NCBI RefSeq assembly: GCF_001425325.1 | Contig: NZ_LMEH01000002.1 | Location: 525,109-589,108 of the forward strand | DNA length: 64,000 bases | Origin: Leifsonia sp. Root1293 | GTDB taxonomy: Bacteria > Actinomycetota > Actinomycetes > Actinomycetales > Microbacteriaceae | Reading direction: 5' to 3' | Shown: one piece after another, positions 19,004-26,980 of the stretch | Numbering within the stretch: the first letter of the stretch is position 1 | Layout of the letters: each line of letters starts with the position of its first letter | Notes under the pieces: model-generated | Told to the model about the DNA's origin: nothing | What the model saw: only the letters and a program-made list of their open reading frames with translations | Database searches by the model: none | Made by a program: the position numbers and the translations under genes

Positions 19004-19291
19004 TCACGCGTCGACGACCTCGACACCACGCCAGAAGGCCACGTAGTCGGTGATGTTCTCGGCTGCGGGGAGCGGCGTCGGGTAGGTCCAGGCGGCATCG
19101 GCGTTGTGCGCGCCGTCGACGGTCACGTGGAAGTAGCTGGCCGTTCCCTTCCAGGAGCACACCGTGTGGCGCTCGCTCGAGCTGAAGTACTGCGGGTCGA
19201 GCGCTTCAGCCGGGAAGTACTGGTTCCCCTCGACTTCGATGGTCTTGTCGGACTCCGCGAGAACCGCGCCGTTCCAGATCGCCTTCTTCAT
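19004..19291 (-). CDS. DUF427 family protein
   Basis: 95 aa, close to the usual length of a single DUF427 domain. Recognisable text: AIWNGAVLAESDKTIEVEGN, YFPAEALDPQYFSSSERHT, CSWKGTASYFHVTVDG and FWRGVEVVDA. Domain of unknown biochemical role, found widely in actinobacteria. Divergent from ubiE with 124 bp between starts. No signal peptide or membrane segment. Confidence 0.85.
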   Translation of the reverse strand: MKKAIWNGAVLAESDKTIEVEGNQYFPAEALDPQYFSSSERHTVCSWKGTASYFHVTVDGAHNADAAWTYPTPLPAAENITDYVAFWRGVEVVDA

Positions 19292-19403
19292 GAGAATGCC
19301 TTTCGTCGTCGTGTTGGGTCACCAGCGACAACCGTATGCAGACGCATCCTGTTCCCGCTCTCAGGGTGTTCGCAGCGCGAGGCGGAACGGATCGTGCGCC
19401 GCC

Positions 19404-19415
19404 TAAACTCGGAGC
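19404..19415 (+). promoter_or_regulatory. leaderless -10 box of ubiE/menG
   Basis: TAAACT at 19404-19409, six bases, then ATG 19416. Confidence 0.5.
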
Positions 19416-20126
19416 ATGACGCGCGCAGATCTCCGCAAGCAGCCCGAGCAGGTCTCCGCCATGTTCGATGACGTCGCAGCGAGCTACGACCGCACCAACA
19501 CCGTGCTGTCGATGGGCAACGCGGCGCTCTGGCGCCGGGCCACCACTCGGGCCGTCGCTCCTGTGCGCGGCGAATCCGTGCTCGACGTCGCAGCGGGAAC
19601 CGGCACTTCGAGCGCATCACTCGCCGCCAGCGGCGCCTGGGTGACCGCAGCCGACTTCTCGCCGGGCATGATCGAGGTCGGGCGCCGCAGGCAGGCCGGG
19701 GCGACCAACATCGTCTTCGTCGAGGCCGATGCGACCCAGCTGCCGTTCGACGACGCCTCGTTCGACGCCGTCACCATCTCCTTCGGCCTGCGCAACGTGG
19801 TCGAGCCGCAGAAGGCGCTGGCCGAGTTCTTCCGGGTGACCAAGCCGGGCGGGCGCCTCGTGATCTGCGAGTTCTCCACCCCGCCGCTCGGCGTCGTACG
19901 CCTCGGCTACGGCGTCTACCAGCGCTACGTGATGCCGCCGCTGGTGAAGCTGTCCAGTTCGAACGACTCGGCCTACGACTACCTGAACGAGTCGATCAAC
20001 GACTGGCCCGACCAGCCGACGCTCAGCAGTTGGCTGCGCGCCGCCGGCTACACGGATGTCGCCCACCGCAATCTCACGGCCGGGGTGGTCGCCCTCCACC
20101 GCGGGACGAAGCCCCTCGATCGCTGA
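19416..20126 (+). CDS. ubiE: demethylmenaquinone methyltransferase
   Basis: 236 aa class I SAM methyltransferase performing the last menaquinone step. SAM motif I VLDVAAGTGTSSASL (~residues 54-68), post-I ADFSPGMIEVG, motif II FDAVTISFGLRNVV (the UbiE signature, ~124-137), EFFRVTKPGGRLVICEFSTPP, and the second UbiE signature near YDYLNESINDWPDQPTLSSW. Length is normal. MenG is an equivalent name. It is its own unit, ending in repeat cluster E. Confidence 0.95.
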   Translation: MTRADLRKQPEQVSAMFDDVAASYDRTNTVLSMGNAALWRRATTRAVAPVRGESVLDVAAGTGTSSASLAASGAWVTAADFSPGMIEVGRRRQAGATNIVFVEADATQLPFDDASFDAVTISFGLRNVVEPQKALAEFFRVTKPGGRLVICEFSTPPLGVVRLGYGVYQRYVMPPLVKLSSSNDSAYDYLNESINDWPDQPTLSSWLRAAGYTDVAHRNLTAGVVALHRGTKPLDR

Positions 20127-20350
20127 TCGAGTGGCGCGCGGCGCCGCTGATCGAGTAGCGCGCGGATCGAGTAGCGAGTGACGGAGGAGCAGGAGCCCCG
20201 CTGATCGAGTAGCGCGCGACGCAGGAGCACGCGTATCGAGATCACACCGTCGTGCGCGCCAGGCTGGTTTCGATACGCGACCTCGCTGCGCTCGGGCGCT
20301 ACTCAACCAGCGGGTGTGCGGGTGGGTGCTCGGGCGCTGCTCGACCAGCG
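20124..20350. repeat. intergenic repeat cluster E (family 1)
   Basis: Degenerate and nested units begin right at the ubiE stop: partial forward copies (CTGATCGAGTGGCGCG, CTGATCGAGTAGCGCGCGG), a forward copy ending CGTATCGAGATCAC (~20243), then inverted units (GGTTTCGATACGCG... CTACTCAACCAGCGGG, ~20262-20312; partial to ~20350). It is the most broken-up cluster of the family. Confidence 0.85.
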
Positions 20351-20403
20351 GGTGTGCTGGCGAGCTCCGCGGCGGCACGGCGCGAACGCTCAGCCGCACT
20401 CGG

Positions 20404-20415
20404 TAGGCTGAGGGG
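20404..20415 (+). promoter_or_regulatory. leaderless -10 box of the polyprenyl synthase
   Basis: TAGGCT at 20404-20409, GAGGGG, then GTG 20416. The G-rich hexamer could also serve as a ribosome-binding site only if the message began further upstream. Confidence 0.5.
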
Positions 20416-21480
20416 GTGATTTCCCGTAGCGTGCGCCGCGGCAGTGCGCTTGCCTCACAGTTGGGCCTGAGCGACAGACTGCGCGCCACCCCAGCAGACC
20501 GCGACTTCTTCCGGTCCCTCGAGGCCGGACTCGACGAGATCGAGGAACGGCTTCGCGAGCAGGTCGCATTCGCGGACGAGATCGCCGACGTCACGACGCG
20601 CTACCTGCTGAACGCCGGTGGCAAGCGTGTACGCCCCATGCTCACCCTGCTCACGGCTCATCTCGGCGACGGCATCACCCGTGACGTGATCACGGCCGCC
20701 ACCGCGATCGAGATCACCCACCTCGCCTCGCTGTACCACGACGACGTGATGGACGACTCCGACAAGCGCCGTGGAGTGCCGAGCGCCCAGACGGTGTGGG
20801 GCAACTCCGTGGCGATCCTCGCCGGGGACCTGTTGTTCGCGCGCGCCAGCCAGCTCATGGCCGGCCTCGGTGAAGGCGCCATCCGCCTGCAGGCCACGAC
20901 CTTCGAACGCCTGGTGCTCGGCCAGCTGCACGAGACCGTCGGCCCGGCCGAGGGCGAGGATCCGGTCACCCACTACATCCGGGTGCTCGCCGACAAGACC
21001 GGTTCGCTCATCGCGCTGGCTGCGCAGTCCGGCGTCATCTTCTCGAACGCGGCGACCGAGTACGAGCAGCCCATCATCGAGTACGGCGAACGCATCGGCA
21101 TCGCCTTCCAGCTGATCGACGACGTCATCGACCTCTCGCCCCAGCCCGAGGAGACCGGCAAGGTTCCCGGAACCGACCTGCGCGCCGGCGTCGTGACGCT
21201 GCCGCTGCTCCGGCTGCGAGAGGCGGCGGTGACGGATGCCGCATCCGCCGACCTCCTCCTCCGCCTCGAGGCCGGCGTCATCGGCCTGCTCGACGTCGAC
21301 GAGACTGCCGCCGATGCTCTCGTCGCCGAGCTGCGCGAGCACCCCGCGACAGCGGCCACCCTCGCCGAAGCCCACCGCTGGGCGCGCGAGGCCGTCGCCG
21401 GTCTCGACACCCTGCCCAATGGCCCCGTCAAGAAAGCGCTCATCCGTTTCGCCGACACGATCGTCGAACGCAGCAGTTAG
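20416..21480 (+). CDS. long-chain (E)-polyprenyl diphosphate synthase
   Basis: 354 aa. First Asp-rich motif LYHDDVMDDSDKRRG (~residues 111-125) and second QLIDDVIDLSPQPEETGKVP (~235-254). The upstream GGKRVRPML is the conserved IPP-binding region. The residues before the first DDxxD (THLASLY) are small, as in heptaprenyl to nonaprenyl synthases, so the product is likely the menaquinone side chain; chain length cannot be fixed by eye. Position next to ubiE supports that role. Confidence 0.9.
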   Translation: MISRSVRRGSALASQLGLSDRLRATPADRDFFRSLEAGLDEIEERLREQVAFADEIADVTTRYLLNAGGKRVRPMLTLLTAHLGDGITRDVITAATAIEITHLASLYHDDVMDDSDKRRGVPSAQTVWGNSVAILAGDLLFARASQLMAGLGEGAIRLQATTFERLVLGQLHETVGPAEGEDPVTHYIRVLADKTGSLIALAAQSGVIFSNAATEYEQPIIEYGERIGIAFQLIDDVIDLSPQPEETGKVPGTDLRAGVVTLPLLRLREAAVTDAASADLLLRLEAGVIGLLDVDETAADALVAELREHPATAATLAEAHRWAREAVAGLDTLPNGPVKKALIRFADTIVERSS

Positions 21481-21495
21481 GAACGTCACCTCACG

Positions 21496-22863
21496 ATGAC
21501 CAAGCTCCGCCTCGCCATCGTCGGCGCCGGCCCTGCCGGAATCTACGCAGCCGACATCCTGCTCAAAGCAGAACGGAACTTCGACGTCTCGATCGACCTG
21601 TTCGATCACCTGCCCGCGCCCTACGGGCTCGTGCGCTACGGCGTCGCCCCCGACCACCCGCGGATCAAGGGCATCATCAACGCCCTGCGCGAGGTGCTCG
21701 ACCGTGGCGACATCCGCATCTTCGGAAACGTGAGGTTCGGCGAGGACATCACCCTCGACGACCTCAAGAAGCACTACAACGCCGTCATCTTCGCCACCGG
21801 CGCCGTGCGCGACGCCGGTCTGGCGATCCCCGGGATCGAGCTCGAAGGCTCGTACGGCGCGGCCGAGTTCGTCAGCTGGTTCGACGGCCACCCCGACTAT
21901 CCGCGGGAGTGGCCTCTCGACGCCCAGTCGGTGGCCGTCATCGGCAACGGGAACGTGGCCCTCGACGTCGCCCGCATGCTGGCGAAGCACGTCGAAGACC
22001 TGATGCCCACCGAGATCCCCGAGAACGTGCGGGCGGGCCTGGCGGCGTCGCCGGTCACCGACGTGCACGTGTTCGGCCGTCGTGGGCCGACATCCGTGAA
22101 GTTCACTCCTCTCGAACTGCGTGAACTGGGCGAACTGCGCGATGTCGACATGATCGTGCACGACGAGGACTTCGACTACGACGACGCGGCGCGAGCGGCC
22201 GTCAGCGGCAACAAGCAGGTCTTCGTGATCGACAAGACCCTGCAGCAGTGGCGCCAGCGCGAGGTCGGCCAGGCATCGCGCCGGTTGCACCTGCACTTCT
22301 TCGCCAAGCCCCTCGAGCTCGTCGACGACGGTACCGGCCGGGTCGGCGCCATCCGCTTCGAGCGCACGGCACCGGATGGCGAGGGCGGCGTGGTCGGCAC
22401 CGGCGAGATCCGCGAGCTCCCCATCCAGGCCCTCTACCGCGCTGTCGGCTACTTCGGCTCTCCGCTGCCCGGGGTTCCGTTCGACAAGAAGCGCGGCGTG
22501 ATCCCCAACCACGAGGGACAGGTGCTCGTGAAGGATCACGAGACCGGCCAATCACGCCAGATGTACGGTGTCTACGCCACAGGCTGGATCAAGCGCGGGC
22601 CCGTCGGACTCATCGGCCACACCAAGTCGGATGCGATGGAGACGATCAAGCACCTGATCAACGACCTGGGCAACTGGTGGAGCCCCGAGTCGCCGTCGGA
22701 GGAGTCGATCGTCGCATTGCTCGACGAGCGCGGCATCGCCTACACCGACCTCGACGGCTGGCACAATCTCGATGAGCACGAGAAGGCACTCGGTGAGGCC
22801 GAGGGTCGGGTGCGCATCAAGGTCGTCCCGCGTGACGAGATGGTGCAGATCTCGCGCGGCTGA
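21496..22863 (+). CDS. FprA-type ferredoxin/adrenodoxin-NADP+ reductase
   Basis: 455 aa FAD/NAD(P)H flavoprotein. N-terminal FAD motif IVGAGPAGIYAADILL (~residues 8-23), APYGLVRYGVAPDHPRIKG (~43-61, FprA hallmark), NADP-binding VIGNGNVALDVARMLAKH (~147-164), VFGRRGPTSVKFTPLELREL, and C-terminal YATGWIKRGPVGLIGHTKSD (with the second FAD contact). It transfers electrons between NADPH and ferredoxin. It starts 15 bp after the polyprenyl synthase stop and may be co-transcribed. It ends in repeat cluster F. Confidence 0.93.
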   Translation: MTKLRLAIVGAGPAGIYAADILLKAERNFDVSIDLFDHLPAPYGLVRYGVAPDHPRIKGIINALREVLDRGDIRIFGNVRFGEDITLDDLKKHYNAVIFATGAVRDAGLAIPGIELEGSYGAAEFVSWFDGHPDYPREWPLDAQSVAVIGNGNVALDVARMLAKHVEDLMPTEIPENVRAGLAASPVTDVHVFGRRGPTSVKFTPLELRELGELRDVDMIVHDEDFDYDDAARAAVSGNKQVFVIDKTLQQWRQREVGQASRRLHLHFFAKPLELVDDGTGRVGAIRFERTAPDGEGGVVGTGEIRELPIQALYRAVGYFGSPLPGVPFDKKRGVIPNHEGQVLVKDHETGQSRQMYGVYATGWIKRGPVGLIGHTKSDAMETIKHLINDLGNWWSPESPSEESIVALLDERGIAYTDLDGWHNLDEHEKALGEAEGRVRIKVVPRDEMVQISRG

Positions 22864-22901
22864 TCCGCTTCCGTTCGCGTTCGCCCGTGGTCGCCGCTCG
22901 G

Positions 22902-23012
22902 CCGTTGGTTGAGTAGCGCCTGAGCGCAGCGAGGACGCGTATCGAAACCGACCCTGCGCACGGCGAATGATCTCGATACGCGTGCGACTGCGTCGCTCGC
23001 TACTCGATCAGC
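22902..23012. repeat. intergenic repeat cluster F (family 1)
   Basis: A forward unit (GTTGGTTGAGTAGCGCC... CGTATCGAAACC, ~22905-22950) and an inverted unit (GATCTCGATACGCG... CTACTCGATCAGCGG, ~22970-23013) lie between the convergent FNR and aminotransferase genes. The inverted unit runs into the last codons of the aminotransferase. Confidence 0.85.
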
Positions 23013-24352
23013 GGACGCACGACCTCGCGCAGAGCCGCGTGATGCGCCGCCACGTCGTCGAGCGTCGTGGTCGGGCACATCAGCGCCATGTTGTGGAACG
23101 GCGTGAGCAGGATGCCGCGGTTCGCCAGTGCCAGGTGCAGGTAGTCCTCGAGTTCGGGATCGGCTGCGGCCGCGGCATCCGTTCCATTCGTCGGATACGG
23201 TGTCGCGAAACGGTACTCGGCCCGCGCCCCCAGCTGGTTGATGGACCACGGCAGGTCGAACTCGGCGATGATCTCGCGCACGCCGTCGGTGAAGGCCGTC
23301 GCGGTGGCGATCATGCCCTCGAAGGCGGCATCCGTCAGCACCTGCTCGAGAGTGGCGCGCATGGCGGCCACAGAGAGAGGGGATCCGGCCAGGGTGCCGC
23401 CGACGCCGCCCATGTCGACGATGTCGAGGTCGGTGCGGTTCAGGATGCGCTCGGCCAGGTGCGCTGAGAGGCCGTATGCGCCGCTGGGGATGCCGCCGCC
23501 GATGGCCTTGCCGATGACCACGACGTCGGGCTCGAGCGCCCACGCCTGCGTCGCGCCACCCGGTCCGGCCGAGAAGGTGTGGGTCTCGTCGATGATGAGC
23601 AGGGCGCCGTGCTCCCGTGTCAGGCGGCGCACGGCCTCGTGGTAGCCGGGCTCGGGCAGCACGATGCCGATGTTGGTGAGTGCCGGCTCGATGAGCACTG
23701 CGGCCACATCGCCGTGGGCCAACTGCTCGGCCAGGCCGTCGATGTCGTTGAACTCCGCGACGCGGCTCGTCTTCGTGACCTTCACCGGAGCCCCGACGTT
23801 GCCCCGGCGGTCCATGCCCTTGCCGTCCGGTCCGACCACGATCAGGGACTCATCGACACTGCCGTGGTAGCAGTACGAGTGGAACAGGATCTTGGAGCGG
23901 CCCGTGATGGCCCGCACGAGGCGGATGGCCCAGCGGTTGGCATCCGTCGCCGTGAGAGCGAAGCTCCAGGCGTCCATGCCGAAGCGACGGGAGAGCTCGG
24001 CGCCCACCCACTCGGCATCCGTCGTCGGCATCATCATGGTCATGCCGCCCTGCTCGTAGATGCGCCGGCCGATGGCGTCGACGACGGGCGCAGGGGAGTG
24101 TCCAGCCATGGCTCCCGTGTCACCGAGGGCGAAGTCGAGGTACTCGTTGCCGTCGAGGTCGATCACCCGATTGCCGCGAGCGCTCTCGACGTAGAGGGGG
24201 AAGGCGCCGGCCTTCTTGTTCATCCACGTCATCGGAACACGGCCGAAGAGATGCCCGGCTTCAGCGTAGGCGGCGGCCGACTTCGGGTTGCGCTCGGCGA
24301 AGACCGCCGCTTCGCGTTCGGTCAGGGTCGCCAGTCGGGCGCGGTCGATCAT
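23000..24352 (-). CDS. class III PLP-dependent aminotransferase
   Basis: 450 aa. Fold type I aminotransferase of the glutamate-1-semialdehyde aminomutase/ornithine aminotransferase group. Visible: YLDFALGDTGAMAGHSPAPV (~residues 71-90), FALTATDANRWAIRLVRAIT, FHSYCYHGSVDESL, LLIIDETHTFSAGPGG (cofactor Asp replaced in context by DETH) and VVIGKAIGGGIPSGAYG with the Schiff-base lysine (~281). True HemL usually has a GGEVIDEV context and sits with hem genes, so this is probably a different transaminase; substrate unknown. ATG 24352 has GGAG upstream. Confidence 0.85.
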   Translation of the reverse strand: MIDRARLATLTEREAAVFAERNPKSAAAYAEAGHLFGRVPMTWMNKKAGAFPLYVESARGNRVIDLDGNEYLDFALGDTGAMAGHSPAPVVDAIGRRIYEQGGMTMMMPTTDAEWVGAELSRRFGMDAWSFALTATDANRWAIRLVRAITGRSKILFHSYCYHGSVDESLIVVGPDGKGMDRRGNVGAPVKVTKTSRVAEFNDIDGLAEQLAHGDVAAVLIEPALTNIGIVLPEPGYHEAVRRLTREHGALLIIDETHTFSAGPGGATQAWALEPDVVVIGKAIGGGIPSGAYGLSAHLAERILNRTDLDIVDMGGVGGTLAGSPLSVAAMRATLEQVLTDAAFEGMIATATAFTDGVREIIAEFDLPWSINQLGARAEYRFATPYPTNGTDAAAAADPELEDYLHLALANRGILLTPFHNMALMCPTTTLDDVAAHHAALREVVRPLIE

Positions 24353-24473
24353 GCGTGCTCCTTCGCTCGTGAGGGAACTCTACTGGCGCGGGCACGGCAC
24401 CCCGGGGAGGCTGCACCCATCGAGTGCCTGTGCTGAGGAGAGGTTCTGCCCCCTTCCGGAGTGGGTGCCCTCC

Positions 24474-24485
24474 TAGAGTGAGGGG
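24474..24485 (+). promoter_or_regulatory. leaderless -10 box of the alpha/beta hydrolase
   Basis: TAGAGT at 24474-24479, GAGGGG, then GTG 24486. Confidence 0.5.
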
Positions 24486-25484
24486 GTGGTCAGATCGCAC
24501 GGATGGCAGCCGGATGTGCTGGGTCGCGGGTTCGAGCAGCTCACGCTGCCCCTCGCCGACGACTCCGAGGGAGAGGTGGTCGCCACCCTTGTCCGCCGCC
24601 GCGGACTGCCTCTCGAGCTGCCCGGTCGTGGCCCGGCTCACGGCATCGACGTGCTCTACGTGCACGGCTGGTCGGACTACTTCTTCCAGACCCACCTCGC
24701 CGACTACTGGCATGAGAACGGTGCACGCTTCTTCGCCCTCGACCTGCGCAAGTACGGCCGCAGCCTGCGACCGCACCAGACGCCCGGATTCGTCACCGAT
24801 CTGAGCACCTATGACGAGGACATCGAGGCGGCGCTGGCCGTGATGGGCCACTCGCGCACCGACGACCTCGGCGGGCGGTCCCTCGTGCTCATGGGCCACT
24901 CGACGGGAGGTCTCACGCTGAGCCTCTGGGCAGCGCGGCATCCGCATCGCACCCGCGGAGTGGTGCTCAACAGTGCCTGGCTCGAGTTCCAGGCGAGCGC
25001 GCTCGGACGGCAGGCCATCACGCCGCTCACCCGCGCCGAGGCGCGGCTGCATCCTCTCGCTCAACTGCCCAACGTCGACCTGGGCTTCTACACGCGTGCG
25101 GTCTCGAAGGCGGCCGGCGAGGGGGAGTGGGACTACGACGACGTCTGGCGCCCGGTCCGCGGTTTCCCCGTGCACCCAGCCTGGCTGAGCGCCATCTTCT
25201 CGGGGCAGGCCCGCGTCGCCGCCGGACTCGACATCCAGGCGCCCGTGCTCTCGATGATGTCGGATCGCTCCACCATCGCCGCCCGTTGGTCCGCCGCCAT
25301 GCGCGCCAGCGACTCGGTGCTGGTGGTGGACGACATCGCCTCCCGCTCGCTCAAGTTGGGCGGCACCGTGACCGTGGCGCGCGTCCCGGGTGCCCTGCAC
25401 GACGTGTTCCTCTCGGCGCCGCCGGCCCGTGAGGCCGCGGCCGCCGCGATCACCCGCTGGCTGAGCGGCTACGCGCCGGAGTGA
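24486..25484 (+). CDS. alpha/beta hydrolase
   Basis: 332 aa, cytoplasmic (no signal peptide). VLYVHGWSDYFFQTH holds the oxyanion region, FFALDLRKYGRSLRPHQTP is the post-beta4 segment, and LVLMGHSTGGLTLSLWAARH carries the Ser nucleophile in GHSTGG (~residue 141). The likely acid lies in LSMMSDRS and the likely His in PGALHDVF near the C-terminus. Of the monoacylglycerol lipase/lysophospholipase type. It is not convincingly MenH, which is missing from this region. Confidence 0.85.
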   Translation: MVRSHGWQPDVLGRGFEQLTLPLADDSEGEVVATLVRRRGLPLELPGRGPAHGIDVLYVHGWSDYFFQTHLADYWHENGARFFALDLRKYGRSLRPHQTPGFVTDLSTYDEDIEAALAVMGHSRTDDLGGRSLVLMGHSTGGLTLSLWAARHPHRTRGVVLNSAWLEFQASALGRQAITPLTRAEARLHPLAQLPNVDLGFYTRAVSKAAGEGEWDYDDVWRPVRGFPVHPAWLSAIFSGQARVAAGLDIQAPVLSMMSDRSTIAARWSAAMRASDSVLVVDDIASRSLKLGGTVTVARVPGALHDVFLSAPPAREAAAAAITRWLSGYAPE

Positions 25485-25542
25485 TGCGCCCTCGGCACCC
25501 CGGCACGCCGCCCGGATGCTGGTGCGCCATTTCCCGGTGATG

Positions 25543-25563
25543 TGCGCCAGTTCTGTTGGCGCA
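25543..25563. terminator. hairpin between convergent hydrolase and NUDIX genes
   Basis: TGCGCCA (25543-25549) and TGGCGCA (25557-25563) form a perfect 7-bp stem with a 7-nt loop in a 140-bp gap. A further TGCGCCA lies at about 25523. No T tract. Candidate bidirectional terminator. Confidence 0.4.
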
Positions 25564-25624
25564 GACCGCCGCGGAATGGCGTGGCAGGGGGGAGGATGGC
25601 GGAAGGCGCCGACCGGGCTGCAGG

Positions 25625-26362
25625 TCAGGCGGACGGCGCGAACGGGCCCCTGAGCGCCGCCCACTGCAGCAGCATGATGGTCTTGGCGTCGATGATGTCA
25701 TCGCCGATGCGTGCCAGCGCCTCGTCGAACGGCACCTCGAGCACGGTGATGTCCTCGCCCTCGTCGGCGAGACCGCCGCCGGCCGTGCGGGTCGCATCGT
25801 AGGGAGCCGCATAGAAGTGCAGCTTCTCGGTGACCGAGCCGGGGCTCATGTAGACGTCGAAGACGTGCTCGACGGCTCCCACGCGCACGCCGCTCTCCTC
25901 CTCGGCCTCGCGGCGGATCGCGGTCTCGGCGTCGTCGTCGTCGAGCAGGCCGCCGACGACCTCGATGAGGTCGCCGGTCGGATGACCGTTGACGTACGCC
26001 GGGTACCGGAACTGGCTGGTCAGCAGCACGCTGCGCGTCTCGGGGTCGTAGAGGAGGATGCAGGCGCCGTCGCCGCGGTCGTAGGTCTCGCGCTCCTGGG
26101 TCGTCCAGGTGCCGTCGCCGCGCTGGAAGTCGAAGGTTGTGACCCGGGTGACGTACCAGTTGGAGGTGAGCAGGCGCACGTCGCGCACACGCACGCGCGG
26201 GTTGCCGGTGAGGTCGAGGCCGACCCTGTCGAGCCCGATGCGTCCACGGCGGTCGGGCACGTCGACGCCCGGGTGTCCAGTCCTGCGCGCGCCGGGCTGA
26301 TGCGCGTCGGAATGGGCGGCGTCGGGCATGCCGGCGTCTCGGCCGGCTGCCGCATCCGTCAT
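25625..26362 (-). CDS. NUDIX hydrolase (ADP-ribose pyrophosphatase-like)
   Basis: 245 aa from ATG 26362, four bases after the yajQ stop. The Nudix box is GGLLDDDDAETAIRREAEEE(SGV) at about residues 144-166, with REAEEESG intact and Asp at the first Glu position of the consensus. Preceded by FRYPAYVNGHPTGDLIEVVG, typical of nucleoside-diphosphate-sugar/ADP-ribose pyrophosphatases. A His/Gly-rich, probably disordered N-tail of ~40 residues precedes the domain. In-frame sequence upstream to 26476 lies inside yajQ and is rejected. Confidence 0.88.
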   Translation of the reverse strand: MTDAAAGRDAGMPDAAHSDAHQPGARRTGHPGVDVPDRRGRIGLDRVGLDLTGNPRVRVRDVRLLTSNWYVTRVTTFDFQRGDGTWTTQERETYDRGDGACILLYDPETRSVLLTSQFRYPAYVNGHPTGDLIEVVGGLLDDDDAETAIRREAEEESGVRVGAVEHVFDVYMSPGSVTEKLHFYAAPYDATRTAGGGLADEGEDITVLEVPFDEALARIGDDIIDAKTIMLLQWAALRGPFAPSA

Positions 26363-26366
26363 CGGG

Positions 26367-26855
26367 TCAGCGGAAGTTGACGAACTGCAGGGCGACGTCG
26401 AGGTCCTTGCCCTTGAGCAGGGCCATCGTGGCCTGGAGGTCGTCGCGGCTCTTCGACGAGACGCGCAGCTCGTCACCCTGGATCTGGCTCTTCACGCTCT
26501 TGGGAGCCTCGTCGCGGATGATCTTGGAGACCTTCTTGGCGTTCTCGCTGTCGATGCCGTTCTTGAGCTCGATCTCGATGCGGAACTCCTTGCCCGACGG
26601 ATACGGCTCACCGGTGTCGAGCGAGCGCAGCGTGATGCCGCGCTTGATGAACTTCGACTCGACGACCTCGAGCACGGCCTTGACGCGCTCGTCGGTGGCG
26701 GCCTTCAGCAGGATCTTCTCGCCGCTCCATTCGACCGAGGCGCCGACGTGCTTGAAGTCGTAGCGCTGCTCGACCTCTTTGCGCGCCTGGTTGACGGCGT
26801 TCTCCGCCTCCATCTTGTCGACCTTGGAAACGATGTCAAACGTGGAATCAGCCAT
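26367..26855 (-). CDS. yajQ: YajQ/DUF520 nucleotide-binding protein
   Basis: 162 aa, full family length. MADSTFDIVSKVDKMEAENA at the N-terminus, EQRYDFKHVGASVEWSG, AATDERVKAVLEVVESKFIK, and C-terminal QGDELRVSSKSRDDLQATMA plus LDVALQFVNFR are all diagnostic. YajQ proteins bind RNA/nucleotides, and c-di-GMP in some Gram-negative bacteria; the role here is unknown. It heads a two-gene unit with the NUDIX hydrolase. Confidence 0.95.
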   Translation of the reverse strand: MADSTFDIVSKVDKMEAENAVNQARKEVEQRYDFKHVGASVEWSGEKILLKAATDERVKAVLEVVESKFIKRGITLRSLDTGEPYPSGKEFRIEIELKNGIDSENAKKVSKIIRDEAPKSVKSQIQGDELRVSSKSRDDLQATMALLKGKDLDVALQFVNFR

Positions 26856-26885
26856 GGTGCCAGCCTATCGATCCCTGCTCCCGCC

Positions 26886-26980
26886 GATCGAGTAGTGACC
26901 GACGAAGTCGGCCACGTATCGAGATCAGGCCGACTGCGATCTCGATACGCGTCGGCTGCGGCGGCGCTACTCGATCAACG
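26886..26980. repeat. intergenic repeat cluster G (family 1)
   Basis: A forward unit (CCGATCGAGTAGTGACCGAC... CGTATCGAGATC, ~26884-26927) and an inverted unit (CGATCTCGATACGCG... CTACTCGATCAACG, ~26937-26978) lie downstream of the lacI-type gene on the minus strand. Confidence 0.85.

Noticed and set aside
20455-22551. 698-codon open frame on the minus strand
   Set aside because: Antisense to two well-supported genes (polyprenyl synthase and FNR); same codon-composition artefact.
24486-25484. alpha/beta hydrolase as MenH
   Set aside because: It has the Ser-nucleophile motif, but its length, the WSDYFFQTH segment and its position do not match MenH convincingly.
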